Assembly (NCBI GenBank): GCA_963836405.1
Contig: CAWIJL010000018.1
Span: 372,001 to 436,000 of the forward strand
Source of the DNA: CAWIJJ01 sp963836405
Lineage (GTDB): Bacteria; Acidobacteriota; Terriglobia; Bryobacterales; Bryobacteraceae
DNA length: 64,000 bases
Reading direction: 5' to 3'
The position numbers and the translations under genes were made by a program. Positions 36,784 through 45,751 of the stretch are shown piece by piece. Position 1 is the stretch's first letter. Every line of letters starts with the position of its first letter. The notes beneath the pieces are model-generated. The model was not told the DNA's origin. It ran no database searches and saw nothing but the letters and a program-made list of their open reading frames with translations.

Positions 36784-36850
36784 GCCACCTTCAGGTGGCA
36801 TATCCATTCGGGGCCGCGTTAGCGACCCCGTATAGCCCCTTTGAGCGGCT
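36784..36850 (+). repeat. Tandem hairpins, probable IS200 right-end subterminal structures
   Basis: Three palindromes follow the transposase stop: GCCACC-TTCA-GGTGGC at 36784-36799 (perfect), GGGGCCGC-GTTA-GCGACCCC at 36810-36829 (one mismatch) and AGCC...GGCT at 36834-36850. IS200/IS605 elements carry subterminal hairpins recognised by TnpA and often a terminator after tnpA, which explains the first two. The exact element boundary cannot be fixed. Confidence 0.6.
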
Positions 36851-37424
36851 CACAACCAAAAGACAGGCCTTGCCGGCGGTACATTACTCGACGAAATGGG
36901 GCGCGGTTCTTGCCGCGGGTCCGAACTTTGCGTCAATACAGTTCGGTTGCGAACTGCTTACGCTCCGAGTTTCCGACGGACGCCGCCAAGAACCGCTTGG
37001 TCCAGACGCCGAAAGGCTGGTCGTTCGTCAGGTACGTCCGTAGGGCCCCGCGGTCTCTGAGATCTGCAATGTCGCCGTCCTTGGCTTCGGCCAGACCCAC
37101 AGGTTACGGATGCGCCTTGAGCTTACTATTGTCGTCCGCTGTCCGGATGTTGTTTCCGCCACCTACCGATCGGCTACAGGGAGCCAATGTACCCGCAGAT
37201 TGGCTGAAGCAGTCGGGCGGGTGCTCGAAAACGCTGCAACCAGCACCCGAGCCGTCAAGGGTGTCGCCGCAATCGTTGCGGTCTTGATCGTGGGTGCCTG
37301 GATGGCGAACCACGCCGCACTGCCAAGAGCCCGAATTGTCACTCTGTTGTTGGTTCTGTTGATTGGGTATGAGGTTTGGAAACGAGGTTGAGGGTCCGCA
37401 ATGCGCAGATATCCTTCGATGCCG
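36851..37424. other. Mostly non-coding stretch with gene fragments
   Basis: No convincing full gene is seen. The minus strand from 37100 to 36933 is open for 55 codons from a GTG and reads like a protein C-terminus ('DIADLRDRGALRTYL', 'FGVWTKRFLAASVGN'), probably a fragment. The plus strand from 37110 to 37391 is open for 93 codons from an ATG; its second half has two hydrophobic stretches ('GVAAIVAVLIVGAW', 'IVTLLLVLLIGYEVW') that could be the tail of a membrane protein. Both are weak. The position beside an IS remnant suggests scrambled leftovers. Confidence 0.4.
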
Positions 37425-37631
37425 CTATGAGGTAGGTTCTGATGCAGGAGGGCGGAACAGGATCCACGCGATCAAGCCGAAGGGAAAGAACAAAACCACG
37501 GCGATTAAGACGAGTAACGGGGATTTCCGCCTGCTCATCGCGTCCTCGATCGCCCAGAGGATCAGAATTACGAAAAAGAACAACAGAAGCGCTACTGCCG
37601 TAACTGCTCCCAAAGACATATCATCCACCAT
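37425..37631 (-). CDS. Small membrane protein, PLDc_N-like
   Basis: This 68-aa protein has two hydrophobic helices: 'GAVTAVALLLFFFVILILWA' and 'LLVLIAVVLFFPFGLIAWIL', separated by a charged loop, with the ending 'LFRPP'. The second helix plus 'W-x-L-x-RP' resembles the N-terminal segment of cardiolipin synthases (PLDc_N), which also occurs as tiny stand-alone proteins. Function unknown. Confidence 0.65.
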   Translation of the reverse strand: MVDDMSLGAVTAVALLLFFFVILILWAIEDAMSRRKSPLLVLIAVVLFFPFGLIAWILFRPPASEPTS

Positions 37632-37818
37632 TTGAAAGTATAGCCCTGCGCTTACGACCCCGGTATCTTGAATTCTTCTCGAACATCACTTCTCACCGGG
37701 ACGCGGTTATCATTCACCACGCCGTCGTGGTCCAGGCTGCGATGGACGCTGCGAACGGTTCGGACCGGGGCGTGACCACTTGCGGCGGCCGTGCGCGTTC
37801 CGTAGACTCTAAGGCGTC

Positions 37819-39993
37819 ATGTCCGAATTTCCCCGTCGCGAGTTTCTGCGTGCCGCAACCCTGCTGCCGCTTGCCGCCGCCCCGGCGACATCAGCCGAAA
37901 AGCCGTCCTGGGTGGACCGCCCGATGCGCTGGGCGCAACTCACGCTGGCGGAAAACGATCCCGGACAATACGATCCGAACTTTTGGCTCGATTACTTCCG
38001 CAAGACGCATTCCGACGCCGCCTGCCTCAGCGCGGGGGGGTGCGTCGCTTACTACCCCACGCGGGTTCCTTTGCACTACCGAAGTAAGTGGATGGGCGAC
38101 ACCGACCCGTTCGGCGAACTGGTGGCGGGTTGCCGGAAACTGAACATGGCCGTGGTAGCGCGAACCGATCCGCACGCGGCGCACCAGGATGTTTTCGACG
38201 CCCATCCGGATTGGATCGCCGTGACCGCCGAGGGACAGAAGCGCCGCCACTGGTCCATGCCGGAACTGTGGGTCACCTGCGCCCTGGGGCCGTACAACTT
38301 CGATTTCATGACCCAGGTGACGCGGGAGATCGTCTCGCTGTACAAAGTGGACGGCATCTTCAGCAATCGCTGGACCGGGTCGGGCATGTGCTACTGCGAG
38401 CATTGCCGCGAGAACTTCCGCGCGGCCAGCGGCTTCGATCTGCCCCGCACCAATAATCCGGAGGACCCGGCACGACGCGCCTTTATGCAGTGGAAGCAGC
38501 AGCGCCTCTTCGAACTTTGGCGGCTCTGGGATAAGAACATTCGGGAAGTCAATCCGGACGCCTGTTTCATCGCCAACTCCGGCGGCGGCGCCTTGAGCGA
38601 ACTGGACATGAAGACGGTGGGCGAATTATCGTCCATCCTGTTTGCGGACCGGCAGGCGCGCAGCGGTCTGGCCGCGCCCTGGGCCAATGGCAAGAATGCA
38701 AAGGAGTACCGGGCGGCCATGGGCGACAAGCCGATCGGCGGCATCTTCAGCGTAGGCGTGGAGGAAAGCTACCGGTGGAAAGACTCGGTCCAAAGCCCCG
38801 CCGAGATCCGCCTCTGGGCGCTCGACGGCGTGGCCAACGGGCTGCGGCCTTGGTTCACCAAGTTCCGCGGCGTGCTGGAGGACCGGCGCTGGCTGCCGGT
38901 GGTGGAAGAACTTTACGGCTGGCTCTACCGCAATGAGCCCTATCTTCGCAACGAGGCGCCGCTGGCGCGCGCCGGCCTGGTCTATTCGCAGCAAACGGCG
39001 CAGTTTTACGGTGCGGCGCGGGCGCGCGAGACGGTGGAGAATCACATCCTCGGCTACTACCAGGCGCTGATCGAAGGGCGCATTCCCTTCGAGATGGTGC
39101 ACGACCGCAAACTGGATGCTGCCGCCATCGCACCGTACAAGGTTTTGATTCTGCCCAACATCGCCGCGCTCTCCGAGGCCCAGTGCGGCCAGTTGCGCGA
39201 GTTTGTCCGCGGCGGGGGCGGGGTGGTCGCCACCTACGAAACCTCGCTTTACGACGAAGGCGGAGCGCGCAGGAACAACTTTGGACTGTCCGACCTGTTT
39301 GGCGCCGCGTACGCAGGAGGCAAGGACGCGCGCATGATGAACTCCTATCTACGGCTTGAGACGGATGCCGCAACCGGCAAGCGCCACCCGTTGCTGGCCG
39401 GGCTCGAGGACGCGACACGGATCATCAACGGCGTCTCCCGCGTGCATACCCGCGCTGCCGGCTCATACCCGAATCCTCCGCTGACCCTGGTTCCCTCGTA
39501 CCCCGACTTGCCGATGGAGGAAGTTTTTCCGCGCGTTCCCAAGACCGACCAGCCGGAAGTCTACGTGAAGGAATTCGGAAAAGGGCGAGTGGTCTATTTT
39601 CCGTGGGACATCGATCGCGTTTTCTGGGAATTGCTGGCGGTGGATCACGCCGTTCTGCTGCGCAATGCGGTGGACTGGGCGGCCAACGAGCCGCGGCCGG
39701 TCCGCGTGACCGGGAAAGGGGTTCTGGATGTGACCGTGTGGCGGCAGAAGAACTCCATGACGGTCCACCTGGTGAACCTGAGCAATCCCATGATGATGAA
39801 AGGTCCCCTGCGGGAGTTCCTTCCGGTGGGTGAGCAAAATGTGATTGTGCGGCTGCCGGAAGGCAGGAGGGCGCAGCGGGTGCGGTTTCTGGTGCGGGGC
39901 GGGGAACCCGCGGTGAAACGGACTGCGGGGGAGATTCAACTGACGGTGCCGGGCATTCTGGACCACGAAGCGATCGCCATCGATTTCGCCTGA
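37819..39993 (+). CDS. Tat-exported glycosidase-like protein with beta-galactosidase trimerisation domain
   Basis: This 724-aa protein begins with a twin-arginine signal ('RREFLRAATLLPLAAAPA'). Residues ~35-370 look like a TIM barrel of the GH42-like/alpha-amylase-like group ('RTDPHAAHQDVFDAHPDWIA', 'GIFSNRWTGSGMCYCEHCRE'); ~400-620 match a beta-galactosidase trimerisation (GATase-like) domain ('KVLILPNIAALSEAQCGQLR', 'FVRGGGGVVATYETSLYD'). The 'CYCEHCRENF' motif is common in this uncharacterised acidobacterial/planctomycete family. Substrate unknown. Confidence 0.85.
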   Translation: MSEFPRREFLRAATLLPLAAAPATSAEKPSWVDRPMRWAQLTLAENDPGQYDPNFWLDYFRKTHSDAACLSAGGCVAYYPTRVPLHYRSKWMGDTDPFGELVAGCRKLNMAVVARTDPHAAHQDVFDAHPDWIAVTAEGQKRRHWSMPELWVTCALGPYNFDFMTQVTREIVSLYKVDGIFSNRWTGSGMCYCEHCRENFRAASGFDLPRTNNPEDPARRAFMQWKQQRLFELWRLWDKNIREVNPDACFIANSGGGALSELDMKTVGELSSILFADRQARSGLAAPWANGKNAKEYRAAMGDKPIGGIFSVGVEESYRWKDSVQSPAEIRLWALDGVANGLRPWFTKFRGVLEDRRWLPVVEELYGWLYRNEPYLRNEAPLARAGLVYSQQTAQFYGAARARETVENHILGYYQALIEGRIPFEMVHDRKLDAAAIAPYKVLILPNIAALSEAQCGQLREFVRGGGGVVATYETSLYDEGGARRNNFGLSDLFGAAYAGGKDARMMNSYLRLETDAATGKRHPLLAGLEDATRIINGVSRVHTRAAGSYPNPPLTLVPSYPDLPMEEVFPRVPKTDQPEVYVKEFGKGRVVYFPWDIDRVFWELLAVDHAVLLRNAVDWAANEPRPVRVTGKGVLDVTVWRQKNSMTVHLVNLSNPMMMKGPLREFLPVGEQNVIVRLPEGRRAQRVRFLVRGGEPAVKRTAGEIQLTVPGILDHEAIAIDFA

Positions 39994-40003
39994 GGCGGCC
40001 GGT

Positions 40004-41983
40004 TCACTGTTTTCGCAGGAGGCTCGGCGCGGGCCGCGCGGCGCGGGTGCGGATCTGCCTGGCGCGGCTGCGGACCGCGTCGCTGTCGGCGTAATTCGGG
40101 GCCAGCAGCACGTAGGTTTCGTACGCTTCGGCGGCCTGGGTGAATTGGCCGGCCGCTTCGCGGGCGCGGGCCAGTTCCAGGTATGCCGGCGCGTAGGAAG
40201 CATTCAGACGCAGCAGTGCGGCTCCGTCGGTTTCCACATCGCGGGGGCGGTTCATCAGCCGGTGCACGTGCATCAGGTTCCAGAGGTTGGCGATGGAGCG
40301 GGGATTGAGGCGGACGGCTTTGGCGAGCAGCGGTTCGGCCTGGCCGTATTCGCCGCGCGCGACGTGCTGCGAGGCAAGCTGAAACAGCGGGAGCGCCCAT
40401 TCGGGCGTCAGGCGCGCCGCTGCTTCAAACGCGCGCCGCGATTCGGCGGTCCGGTTGAGGCCCGCCAGCGCTACGCCGAGCGCATTCTCCGCGCAGGCGA
40501 ATTCCGGGTCGCGGCGCAGAACCTGCTGGAGTGTGTTTGCCGCCGAATCGAACTGACTGTTGGCGATCGCCAGGCGCGCTCCGCAGAACAGCTTTCGGGT
40601 CTCTACGGTCTTGTCGGCCGGGCGCAGGATCTGGAGGCGGCCGAATGCATCGTAGGCTTGCTGCAACAGCGCTTTCTTGGGACCGATCCGGGTGGACTGC
40701 ACGTAGTCGGAAACACAGGCCTGGCCGAGTTCTTCGAGGGTTCCCGCCATGAGCGCGGTTGCCGCGGCGCGCTGCGGTCCGGCGCTCGCCTGCTGCCGGT
40801 AGAAATCCCAGGCCCCGCCGGGCTCGAGCACCTGGCCGGCGGCAATGCGGGAACGCAGTCCGCCAAGGGGACTCGGCGCAGGTTTGGGAATATTCATCCG
40901 CCCCAGGCTGGCGGTGAGCGTGAACCGGCCCTCCAGCGTGCTGCCCTCGCCGAAATCCACGGAAAGCCGGTGGGTGCCCATTCCCAGGCCCTCGATCCGC
41001 AAGGTGCCGTCCGCACGAACGGCCCCGCGAAAGGTGTTGTCTACGTAAACGGCGCTGCCCGTGGGACCGGAAACGTCCAGCGAAGACACGGTGGCAGGTT
41101 TCGGGATCGGGACGTCCGTGGCCATGGGAATGCGGGCGTCAAACGTGCCGGCTACGCGTGGATGCTGGCGGGATTCGGTCTCCTCCGGGACGACCCGGCC
41201 GAGGTAGTCGATCACTTCTCCGGCGCGCACGATGCCGTCCGCATCGCGGTCTGCCTGGCCGCGAAGGCCCTGGAGCAGCGCATAGGTGAAGACTCCGTGG
41301 CCGCCGCTCCAGCGGACATCTTCGAACGACCGTTCGCTGGGCCGGGAGGCCAGCAGTTTCAAAAAAGAGCGGTCGCGCCGTCCGATCTGGGCCAGCGATT
41401 CGCTGGTTCGATCCGGAGGATCCGACGAATACGTGGACCAGCCAAGGCTGCCGCTATGGCAGGCGTCCACGGCCACGATGGCGAGGCCGGCACGCAAGCG
41501 GTTGCTCAAGACCTCATCCACCTCGGCGAACGGGAGCGCGGTCGCGTGGAGATTCTGGGGGTCCGAATCGTAGGCGACGAAAAAGGACTCGTTGCGTTCG
41601 GCGGTCACGCCGTGCCCGGCGAAGAAGATGTAGACGATATCGTTCGGTCCCGCCGATCCGGCGAGCCACTCTTCGAGACCGGCGCGGATTCCGGCCAAGG
41701 TGGCCTGTTCGTTGGTGAGCAGGCGGATTCGCGCGGGTGGAAGGGATCCGCCCGCGGTGCTGCGAAGGAAGGCGGCGAAATCCTCGGCGTCGCGATCCGC
41801 GAACCGCAACTGGGCCTGTGGCGGCAGGTTCTCGTGTTTGGATATGCCTACCACCAGCGCCCAGCGAAGGCCGCGGTCGCCAAGGGGGTTCGCGGGCTGA
41901 TCGGGTTCAAGGCGCAAGTCGCGATTCTGCTGGGCCGACGCCAAGGCGCAAAACAGCATAGCGGAAATGGCTATCCGGCGCAT
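40004..41983 (-). CDS. Secreted caspase-like peptidase with PEGA and TPR domains
   Basis: This 659-aa protein has a signal peptide (MRRIAISAMLFCALASAQQ), a C14 caspase-like domain at about 40-330 with the dyad His124 ('IFFAGHGVT') and Cys175 ('VDACHSGS'), a PEGA-like sandwich at ~370-430 ('GSAVYVDNTFRGAV'), and several TPRs from ~500 to the end. The family (orthocaspase-like) cleaves after basic residues in many cases; target unknown. A 68-aa gene lies 44 bp upstream on the same strand. The long frame beyond 41983 is not coding for this gene. Confidence 0.9.
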   Translation of the reverse strand: MRRIAISAMLFCALASAQQNRDLRLEPDQPANPLGDRGLRWALVVGISKHENLPPQAQLRFADRDAEDFAAFLRSTAGGSLPPARIRLLTNEQATLAGIRAGLEEWLAGSAGPNDIVYIFFAGHGVTAERNESFFVAYDSDPQNLHATALPFAEVDEVLSNRLRAGLAIVAVDACHSGSLGWSTYSSDPPDRTSESLAQIGRRDRSFLKLLASRPSERSFEDVRWSGGHGVFTYALLQGLRGQADRDADGIVRAGEVIDYLGRVVPEETESRQHPRVAGTFDARIPMATDVPIPKPATVSSLDVSGPTGSAVYVDNTFRGAVRADGTLRIEGLGMGTHRLSVDFGEGSTLEGRFTLTASLGRMNIPKPAPSPLGGLRSRIAAGQVLEPGGAWDFYRQQASAGPQRAAATALMAGTLEELGQACVSDYVQSTRIGPKKALLQQAYDAFGRLQILRPADKTVETRKLFCGARLAIANSQFDSAANTLQQVLRRDPEFACAENALGVALAGLNRTAESRRAFEAAARLTPEWALPLFQLASQHVARGEYGQAEPLLAKAVRLNPRSIANLWNLMHVHRLMNRPRDVETDGAALLRLNASYAPAYLELARAREAAGQFTQAAEAYETYVLLAPNYADSDAVRSRARQIRTRAARPAPSLLRKQ

Positions 41984-42027
41984 TTCACTCAGGATGATAT
42001 CAGTTTGGGGTGTTTGCCGCGCCAGCT

Positions 42028-42234
42028 TCAGTTGACGCGGCGGCGGCGAACCAGCCACGGTTCGAAGGCGCCGGGATTCTCGAGAATCTCGGCCTCCAGT
42101 TCGTTGAACTGGGCGTCGATCACCGCGCGTTCGATGTCCATTCCAAGAGATTCGTCGCCCGTCTGGGCGCGCTTTTCCTGAATGAGGCCAAGGATCGCCT
42201 CGCACAAATTGACACGTTCAATAGCGGTGGTCAT
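42028..42234 (-). CDS. 68-aa conserved-looking hypothetical protein upstream of the caspase gene
   Basis: It starts at the ATG at 42234 behind a strong GGAGG (on the minus strand, 8 nt spacing) and reads MTTAIERVNLCEAILGLIQE, two helices, ending with a basic 'WLVRRRRVN'. There is no signal peptide. It lies 44 bp upstream of the caspase-TPR gene and is probably co-transcribed. I recognise no family. Confidence 0.6.
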   Translation of the reverse strand: MTTAIERVNLCEAILGLIQEKRAQTGDESLGMDIERAVIDAQFNELEAEILENPGAFEPWLVRRRRVN

Positions 42235-42286
42235 AATCCTTACCTCCACTAAGGTAGACGAAATTTCCCCCACAGAGTTGCACTCT

Positions 42287-42320
42287 CCGGCAGGGTACGG
42301 TACTAGGACCACCCTGCCGG
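42287..42320 (-). terminator. Perfect 10-bp hairpin between the TIGR03437 gene and the 68-aa gene
   Basis: CCGGCAGGGT at 42287-42296 pairs perfectly with ACCCTGCCGG at 42311-42320 (loop 14 nt). It lies just 3' of the TIGR03437 gene on the minus strand. No T run follows on either side, so intrinsic termination would be weak; it may protect the 3' end of the mRNA instead. Confidence 0.5.
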
Positions 42321-42333
42321 ATTGTGAAAAAGA

Positions 42334-44529
42334 CTACTGAAACGAGGCCGGTGCGGACGTCCCGGTGAGGGCGAAGAAGAAGCCCGCGTCGATGGAACCG
42401 CCGGCTGTCAAAGGCGCGCTGAACAGGCCGTTGGACCCGGTCGGATTCACCGTCGAATAGACGTACAGTGAGCCGAATGCCTTTTCCGAGTTCAAGTCGG
42501 AAGTGGAAACCGCCGGCAACTGATTCAAGATCGAAGCTGGCACCGTGAATGTTCCCTTGCCCGCCGTGGTGGTGCAAAGGAAGGAGGTCTGGTCATGGAT
42601 AGCGTCTGAGCCGCTGCCGGTGATCGTGCCCGCCGAGCCTCCGATCTGCACCAGGTCCGAGGAGTTGCCGCCCGTCCAGTTCAGGGTCAGGCCGGAATTC
42701 CTTGTAACGGCTGTGGGCAGGCCGCCGGTCACCGTCAGCGGAGCGCCGAGAGTCACCGAGGCGTTGAATGCACCGACGTCCTTGCCTCCGGCTCCGGCCA
42801 GCGAGTAGGTGCCGGCGATGATGTTGGCGGCGACCTGACCGGGTATCGAAAATCCCTCGGTTCCGAGGGAGAGGAAATAGTTGCCGTACGTGGCATCCCG
42901 GGTCAGCGCCAGGTTGTTGATGTTCGATCCCGCGGGACCGTTCAGCGTGACCGCGCCGGCGTCCAGGTATTTGACGGTTCCACCCGAGCCGACCTGCTCC
43001 TGGCTGCCTACCACGCGGCTGACGTAGCACGCCCCGGTTCCCGACGCTGCGGCTTGGTACTGAGCCGCCGAATCGAGCTTGAAACCGCTAATCTGCGCGA
43101 ACCCTCCCGAGGCTGAGGACGATTTGAAGGTGCCGGCGCCGGAAATGGTGGTGGAAACGGAAATCAATTCGAAGCTGCCGACTGTATAGGTGCCGCCCTG
43201 GTCGAACTGCTTCAACTGAGCCTCCGTGAAAGCGTCGGAAACGCAGGCAGTGGCGGAGCCGTTCGGCGCAATGGATATGAACGTCGGATTGCTGAGAACG
43301 CCGTTGACCGAAACCTGGAACGGAACGGTGCAGCCGGTGGGGACGTTGTTGGGCAATTCGAAATTGATCTGGTCCGCGCCGGCGAGGCCTGGAGCGCGCC
43401 CGGCATACAGCGGCGTGATGCTCACTCCGCCGACCAGCACCTTAACGGTGACCCCGTTGGCTGCGAAATCGTAGCCTGCGGACGGTGTGTTGTCGCCGCC
43501 AGGCACCGGACCCATTCCGGTGGCCCAGGCAATCAGTATCTGGCCGGGTTTCGCCGGCGAGATGGTGTATCCGCCCACGCTGCCGGCGGTGAAGCGGTCG
43601 ATATCGAGCTGGCTCGGCGAGATGTAGTTCTGGACGGTGGCGAGGCCGCTGCCGTCTGTGGATTGAGTCAGCAGGCCGATCTTGCGCTGCACGACACTCA
43701 CAGGAAATGGAGCGCTGACCGAGGTGCCGTTGGTAACTGTGACGTTGTAGTTGCCCACTGCGAGACTGGAGGGAAGCACCGCTGCCAGTTGCGTCTTGTT
43801 GCCGACGCAACCATAGAGGTCGGTGTTGCAGGTGTAGACCAGGAATGCGTCGACTTCGGAGCCGCCGGTTGCTGGAGTAAAGGCGATCTTCACGCCGTCG
43901 CTCGAGGTGGGTAGGGGGAAGCCGAACTGCTTCAGTCCGGACGGCGCGAGGTTCGAGCCTTTGACCACGAACACGCTGCCTTGGGCGATCCTCTCGGTGT
44001 AGCTGCCCGCATCCAGAACATCGGTGATGACGGTGGTGGACGTGCCGGGGCCGGGACCGCCGCTCCCGCCGGTAGTGATGGTGCCGGGGCCGGTGAACGA
44101 GACCTTGATGCTGGCACCCTCGATTCCGCCGGTTCCGGCGAGCGTCGGAAACGATCCGGTGGCGCCGGCGTACGTGCCGGTCCCACCCGTGATCGTAGCG
44201 GAGCCGTTAGCGGCCGTCCCGCCGCCAAACAGGCTCGTGGGAATCACCAGGTTTCCTGTGAGGGTGTCGCTGCCGCCGGAAAGCGCGATTATGAATGGCG
44301 CGTTGGCGGGTTCGGTGCCGACGATGGCGCTTAACGGCAGTGAGCCGGTGAAGGTGCCGCTGCCGATGCCGGTCAGGGTCGCCGTGCCCGTTGCGCTGAT
44401 GGACGCACCGATCGTCAAGGTTGCGTTTACCGCTAGTGTCGTGCTGATGTCGGCAGCCTGCATTCCCGAAGAGAACACTGCTGCCAACGCGAATCCTGCG
44501 AATGTCAGTTTCATTAGTTTAGGGGTCAT
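42334..44529 (-). CDS. Secreted TIGR03437-domain protein (Solibacter type)
   Basis: This 731-aa protein starts MTPKLMKLTFAGFALAAVFS (signal peptide ending near 'GMQA'). Residues ~25-150 are Gly/Thr/Ala-rich beta repeats. The TIGR03437 block is recognisable in 'YISPSQLDIDRFTAG', 'GQILIAWATGMGPVPGGDNT', 'YAGRAPGLAGADQINFELP'. Another ~300 residues of low-complexity beta sequence follow, so the domain is central rather than C-terminal as in many members. The domain is almost confined to Solibacter-like Acidobacteriota and its role is unknown; surface display or adhesion is a guess. Confidence 0.88.
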   Translation of the reverse strand: MTPKLMKLTFAGFALAAVFSSGMQAADISTTLAVNATLTIGASISATGTATLTGIGSGTFTGSLPLSAIVGTEPANAPFIIALSGGSDTLTGNLVIPTSLFGGGTAANGSATITGGTGTYAGATGSFPTLAGTGGIEGASIKVSFTGPGTITTGGSGGPGPGTSTTVITDVLDAGSYTERIAQGSVFVVKGSNLAPSGLKQFGFPLPTSSDGVKIAFTPATGGSEVDAFLVYTCNTDLYGCVGNKTQLAAVLPSSLAVGNYNVTVTNGTSVSAPFPVSVVQRKIGLLTQSTDGSGLATVQNYISPSQLDIDRFTAGSVGGYTISPAKPGQILIAWATGMGPVPGGDNTPSAGYDFAANGVTVKVLVGGVSITPLYAGRAPGLAGADQINFELPNNVPTGCTVPFQVSVNGVLSNPTFISIAPNGSATACVSDAFTEAQLKQFDQGGTYTVGSFELISVSTTISGAGTFKSSSASGGFAQISGFKLDSAAQYQAAASGTGACYVSRVVGSQEQVGSGGTVKYLDAGAVTLNGPAGSNINNLALTRDATYGNYFLSLGTEGFSIPGQVAANIIAGTYSLAGAGGKDVGAFNASVTLGAPLTVTGGLPTAVTRNSGLTLNWTGGNSSDLVQIGGSAGTITGSGSDAIHDQTSFLCTTTAGKGTFTVPASILNQLPAVSTSDLNSEKAFGSLYVYSTVNPTGSNGLFSAPLTAGGSIDAGFFFALTGTSAPASFQ

Positions 44530-44686
44530 CCGATTTTGGGGGCGGAAGCGAATCCGATTCTGCGAGTTCCCGCTGTTTACAAAGTATTTGTGGGCTTCGG
44601 TCAGTGTACTCCGATGGAATGGGTCCTTCAAGTTCTTTTAAAAACGCGCAATCGGGCCACCAATCGGTCCACAAAAAAGCGCGGAT

Positions 44687-44851
44687 CTACTCCGCACCGG
44701 AATTCGCCGGGTCCATCGCCACCGCCAACCCCAATGCGCGGAGCAGCATCGCGTGCTGCCGCGCCTCGCGCCGGCGGTGATGGCGATTCCGCCAGATCCG
44801 GAAGGATAAGACGGCGAAGAGGCTGAGGACCGTTGCGGCCAGGAGGTTCAT
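44687..44851 (-). CDS. 54-aa single-pass membrane microprotein (candidate)
   Basis: The minus-strand frame from the ATG at 44851 reads MNLLAATVLSLFAVLSFRIW, a membrane helix, then a highly basic segment ('RNRHHRRREARQH') and a helical tail. The layout is typical of small membrane proteins, but the ribosome binding site is weak and no homologue is known to me. Confidence 0.4.
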   Translation of the reverse strand: MNLLAATVLSLFAVLSFRIWRNRHHRRREARQHAMLLRALGLAVAMDPANSGAE

Positions 44852-45035
44852 GACCCGATACTACGCCCGAATCACGAGGTTCATAAGCCCCGCCTGCGCG
44901 GGGTGAAGGCGGGGAAGCATGGGTTAGTACTGGTTAGTGTTCCGCTTTGATATCCGCGCGGCAGGTTGGCCTGAGAATTCCCGCAGCCGGGGGCGATTGC
45001 GGAGAAACAACTCGCTCGAAGCGTTGGGGCGGCGG

Positions 45036-45078
45036 GCTTGGCTTGCCGGCGTGGACGCATTTCGAACTCTGGCGTGGT
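45036..45078 (+). repeat. Direct repeat copy 1 flanking a decayed toxin-antitoxin pair
   Basis: These 43 bp match 45435-45477 at 38 positions; the last 21 bases (from CATTTCGAAC to GGCGTGGT) are identical. The two copies bracket the DUF4258/YgiT remnant, as expected from a duplication or insertion event. Confidence 0.75.
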
Positions 45079-45121
45079 CAGCCGGCCGTGAGGCGGTAGT
45101 TGTTATCATAAAAAGCGATTC

Positions 45122-45432
45122 ATGGACTGTGGGCGGATGGTCTTCAGCGGCCACGCGACGATGCAAAGGGCCTGCCTCCTCGTTGGAAGCCAGAGCGACT
45201 TCCGAACGAGGAACTGCGTAATCTGCAGGAATGGAACAACCCGTAGCGGGATCGCCACTGTGACGCTGCAGCGTGGAGACACCATTGTGATCCTAAAACA
45301 GGTGCCGCCAGTGTCTGTGAAAACTGCGGGGAGTACTATCTTTCCAGCGAGGTAGCCGCGCAGGGCTTGGAGAAGGCCGAGTCAGCGGTCAAGAGCGGCG
45401 CCGAAGTCGGAATTCTGCGATTCGCGGCTTAG
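45122..45432 (+). pseudogene. Decayed DUF4258 toxin / YgiT-type zinc-finger antitoxin pair
   Basis: The frame from the ATG at 45122 reads 'MDCGRMVFSGHATMQR', the N-terminus of DUF4258 proteins, and then jumps to 'DFRTR', a typical DUF4258 C-terminus, so most of the toxin is deleted. It runs straight into 'NCVICRNGTTRSGIATVTLQ' (YgiT/MqsA-type, first CxxC, start codon lost). After a frame change near 45304 the antitoxin continues as 'SVCENCGEYYLSSEVAAQ' (second CxxC) to 'GILRFAA' and a stop. Neither protein can be made intact. Confidence 0.75.
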
Positions 45433-45434
45433 GG

Positions 45435-45477
45435 GTTTGGCTGGCCGTCGGGGACCCATTTCGAACTCTGGCGTGGT
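45435..45477 (+). repeat. Direct repeat copy 2, between the decayed and the intact toxin-antitoxin loci
   Basis: Partner of the 43-bp repeat at 45036-45078 (38/43 identical, last 21 exact). It begins three bases after the stop of the decayed YgiT gene and lies 53 bp upstream of the DUF433 start, so it may also contribute to that promoter. Confidence 0.75.
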
Positions 45478-45529
45478 TCCGATGCAGTAGTCCGGCGCCT
45501 TGGAGTACCATTCTGCAAGAGGCATGCCC

Positions 45530-45751
45530 ATGCCGGCAGGAATAGAGAGAATCACGATTGAACCCGGGAAGCGCGGGGGCAAACCGTGCGTGCGCGGCTT
45601 GCGAATAACCGTCTGGGACATCCTTGCTTGGCTCGGCGCCGGGATGACCGAGGCGCAGATCCTCGATGAGCATCCGGATTTGGAGAGAGACGATTTCCCC
45701 GCCGTTTACCGGTTTGCGGCCGAAACCGGCCGCAGGACTAAAATCGGGTGA
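45530..45751 (+). CDS. DUF433 antitoxin
   Basis: This 73-aa protein has the DUF433 signature 'RITIEPGKRGGKPCVRGLRI', a winged-helix-like fold ('TVWDILAWLGAGMTEAQILD', 'HPDLERDDF') and is the usual partner of DUF5615 toxins. The start at 45530 has AAGAGG seven bases upstream; ATGs at 45500 and 45524 are less well placed. Its stop overlaps the toxin start (GTGA, 45748-45751), giving translational coupling. Autoregulation is likely but no operator was identified. Confidence 0.88.
   Translation: MPAGIERITIEPGKRGGKPCVRGLRITVWDILAWLGAGMTEAQILDEHPDLERDDFPAVYRFAAETGRRTKIG

Noticed and set aside
40145..42181. Open plus-strand frame of 678 codons
   Set aside because: It is antisense to the caspase-PEGA-TPR gene, has no recognisable motifs and arises from high GC in the third codon position.
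45036..45477. Repeats considered as a CRISPR array
   Set aside because: Only two imperfect copies 400 bp apart, with no regular spacers and no cas genes.
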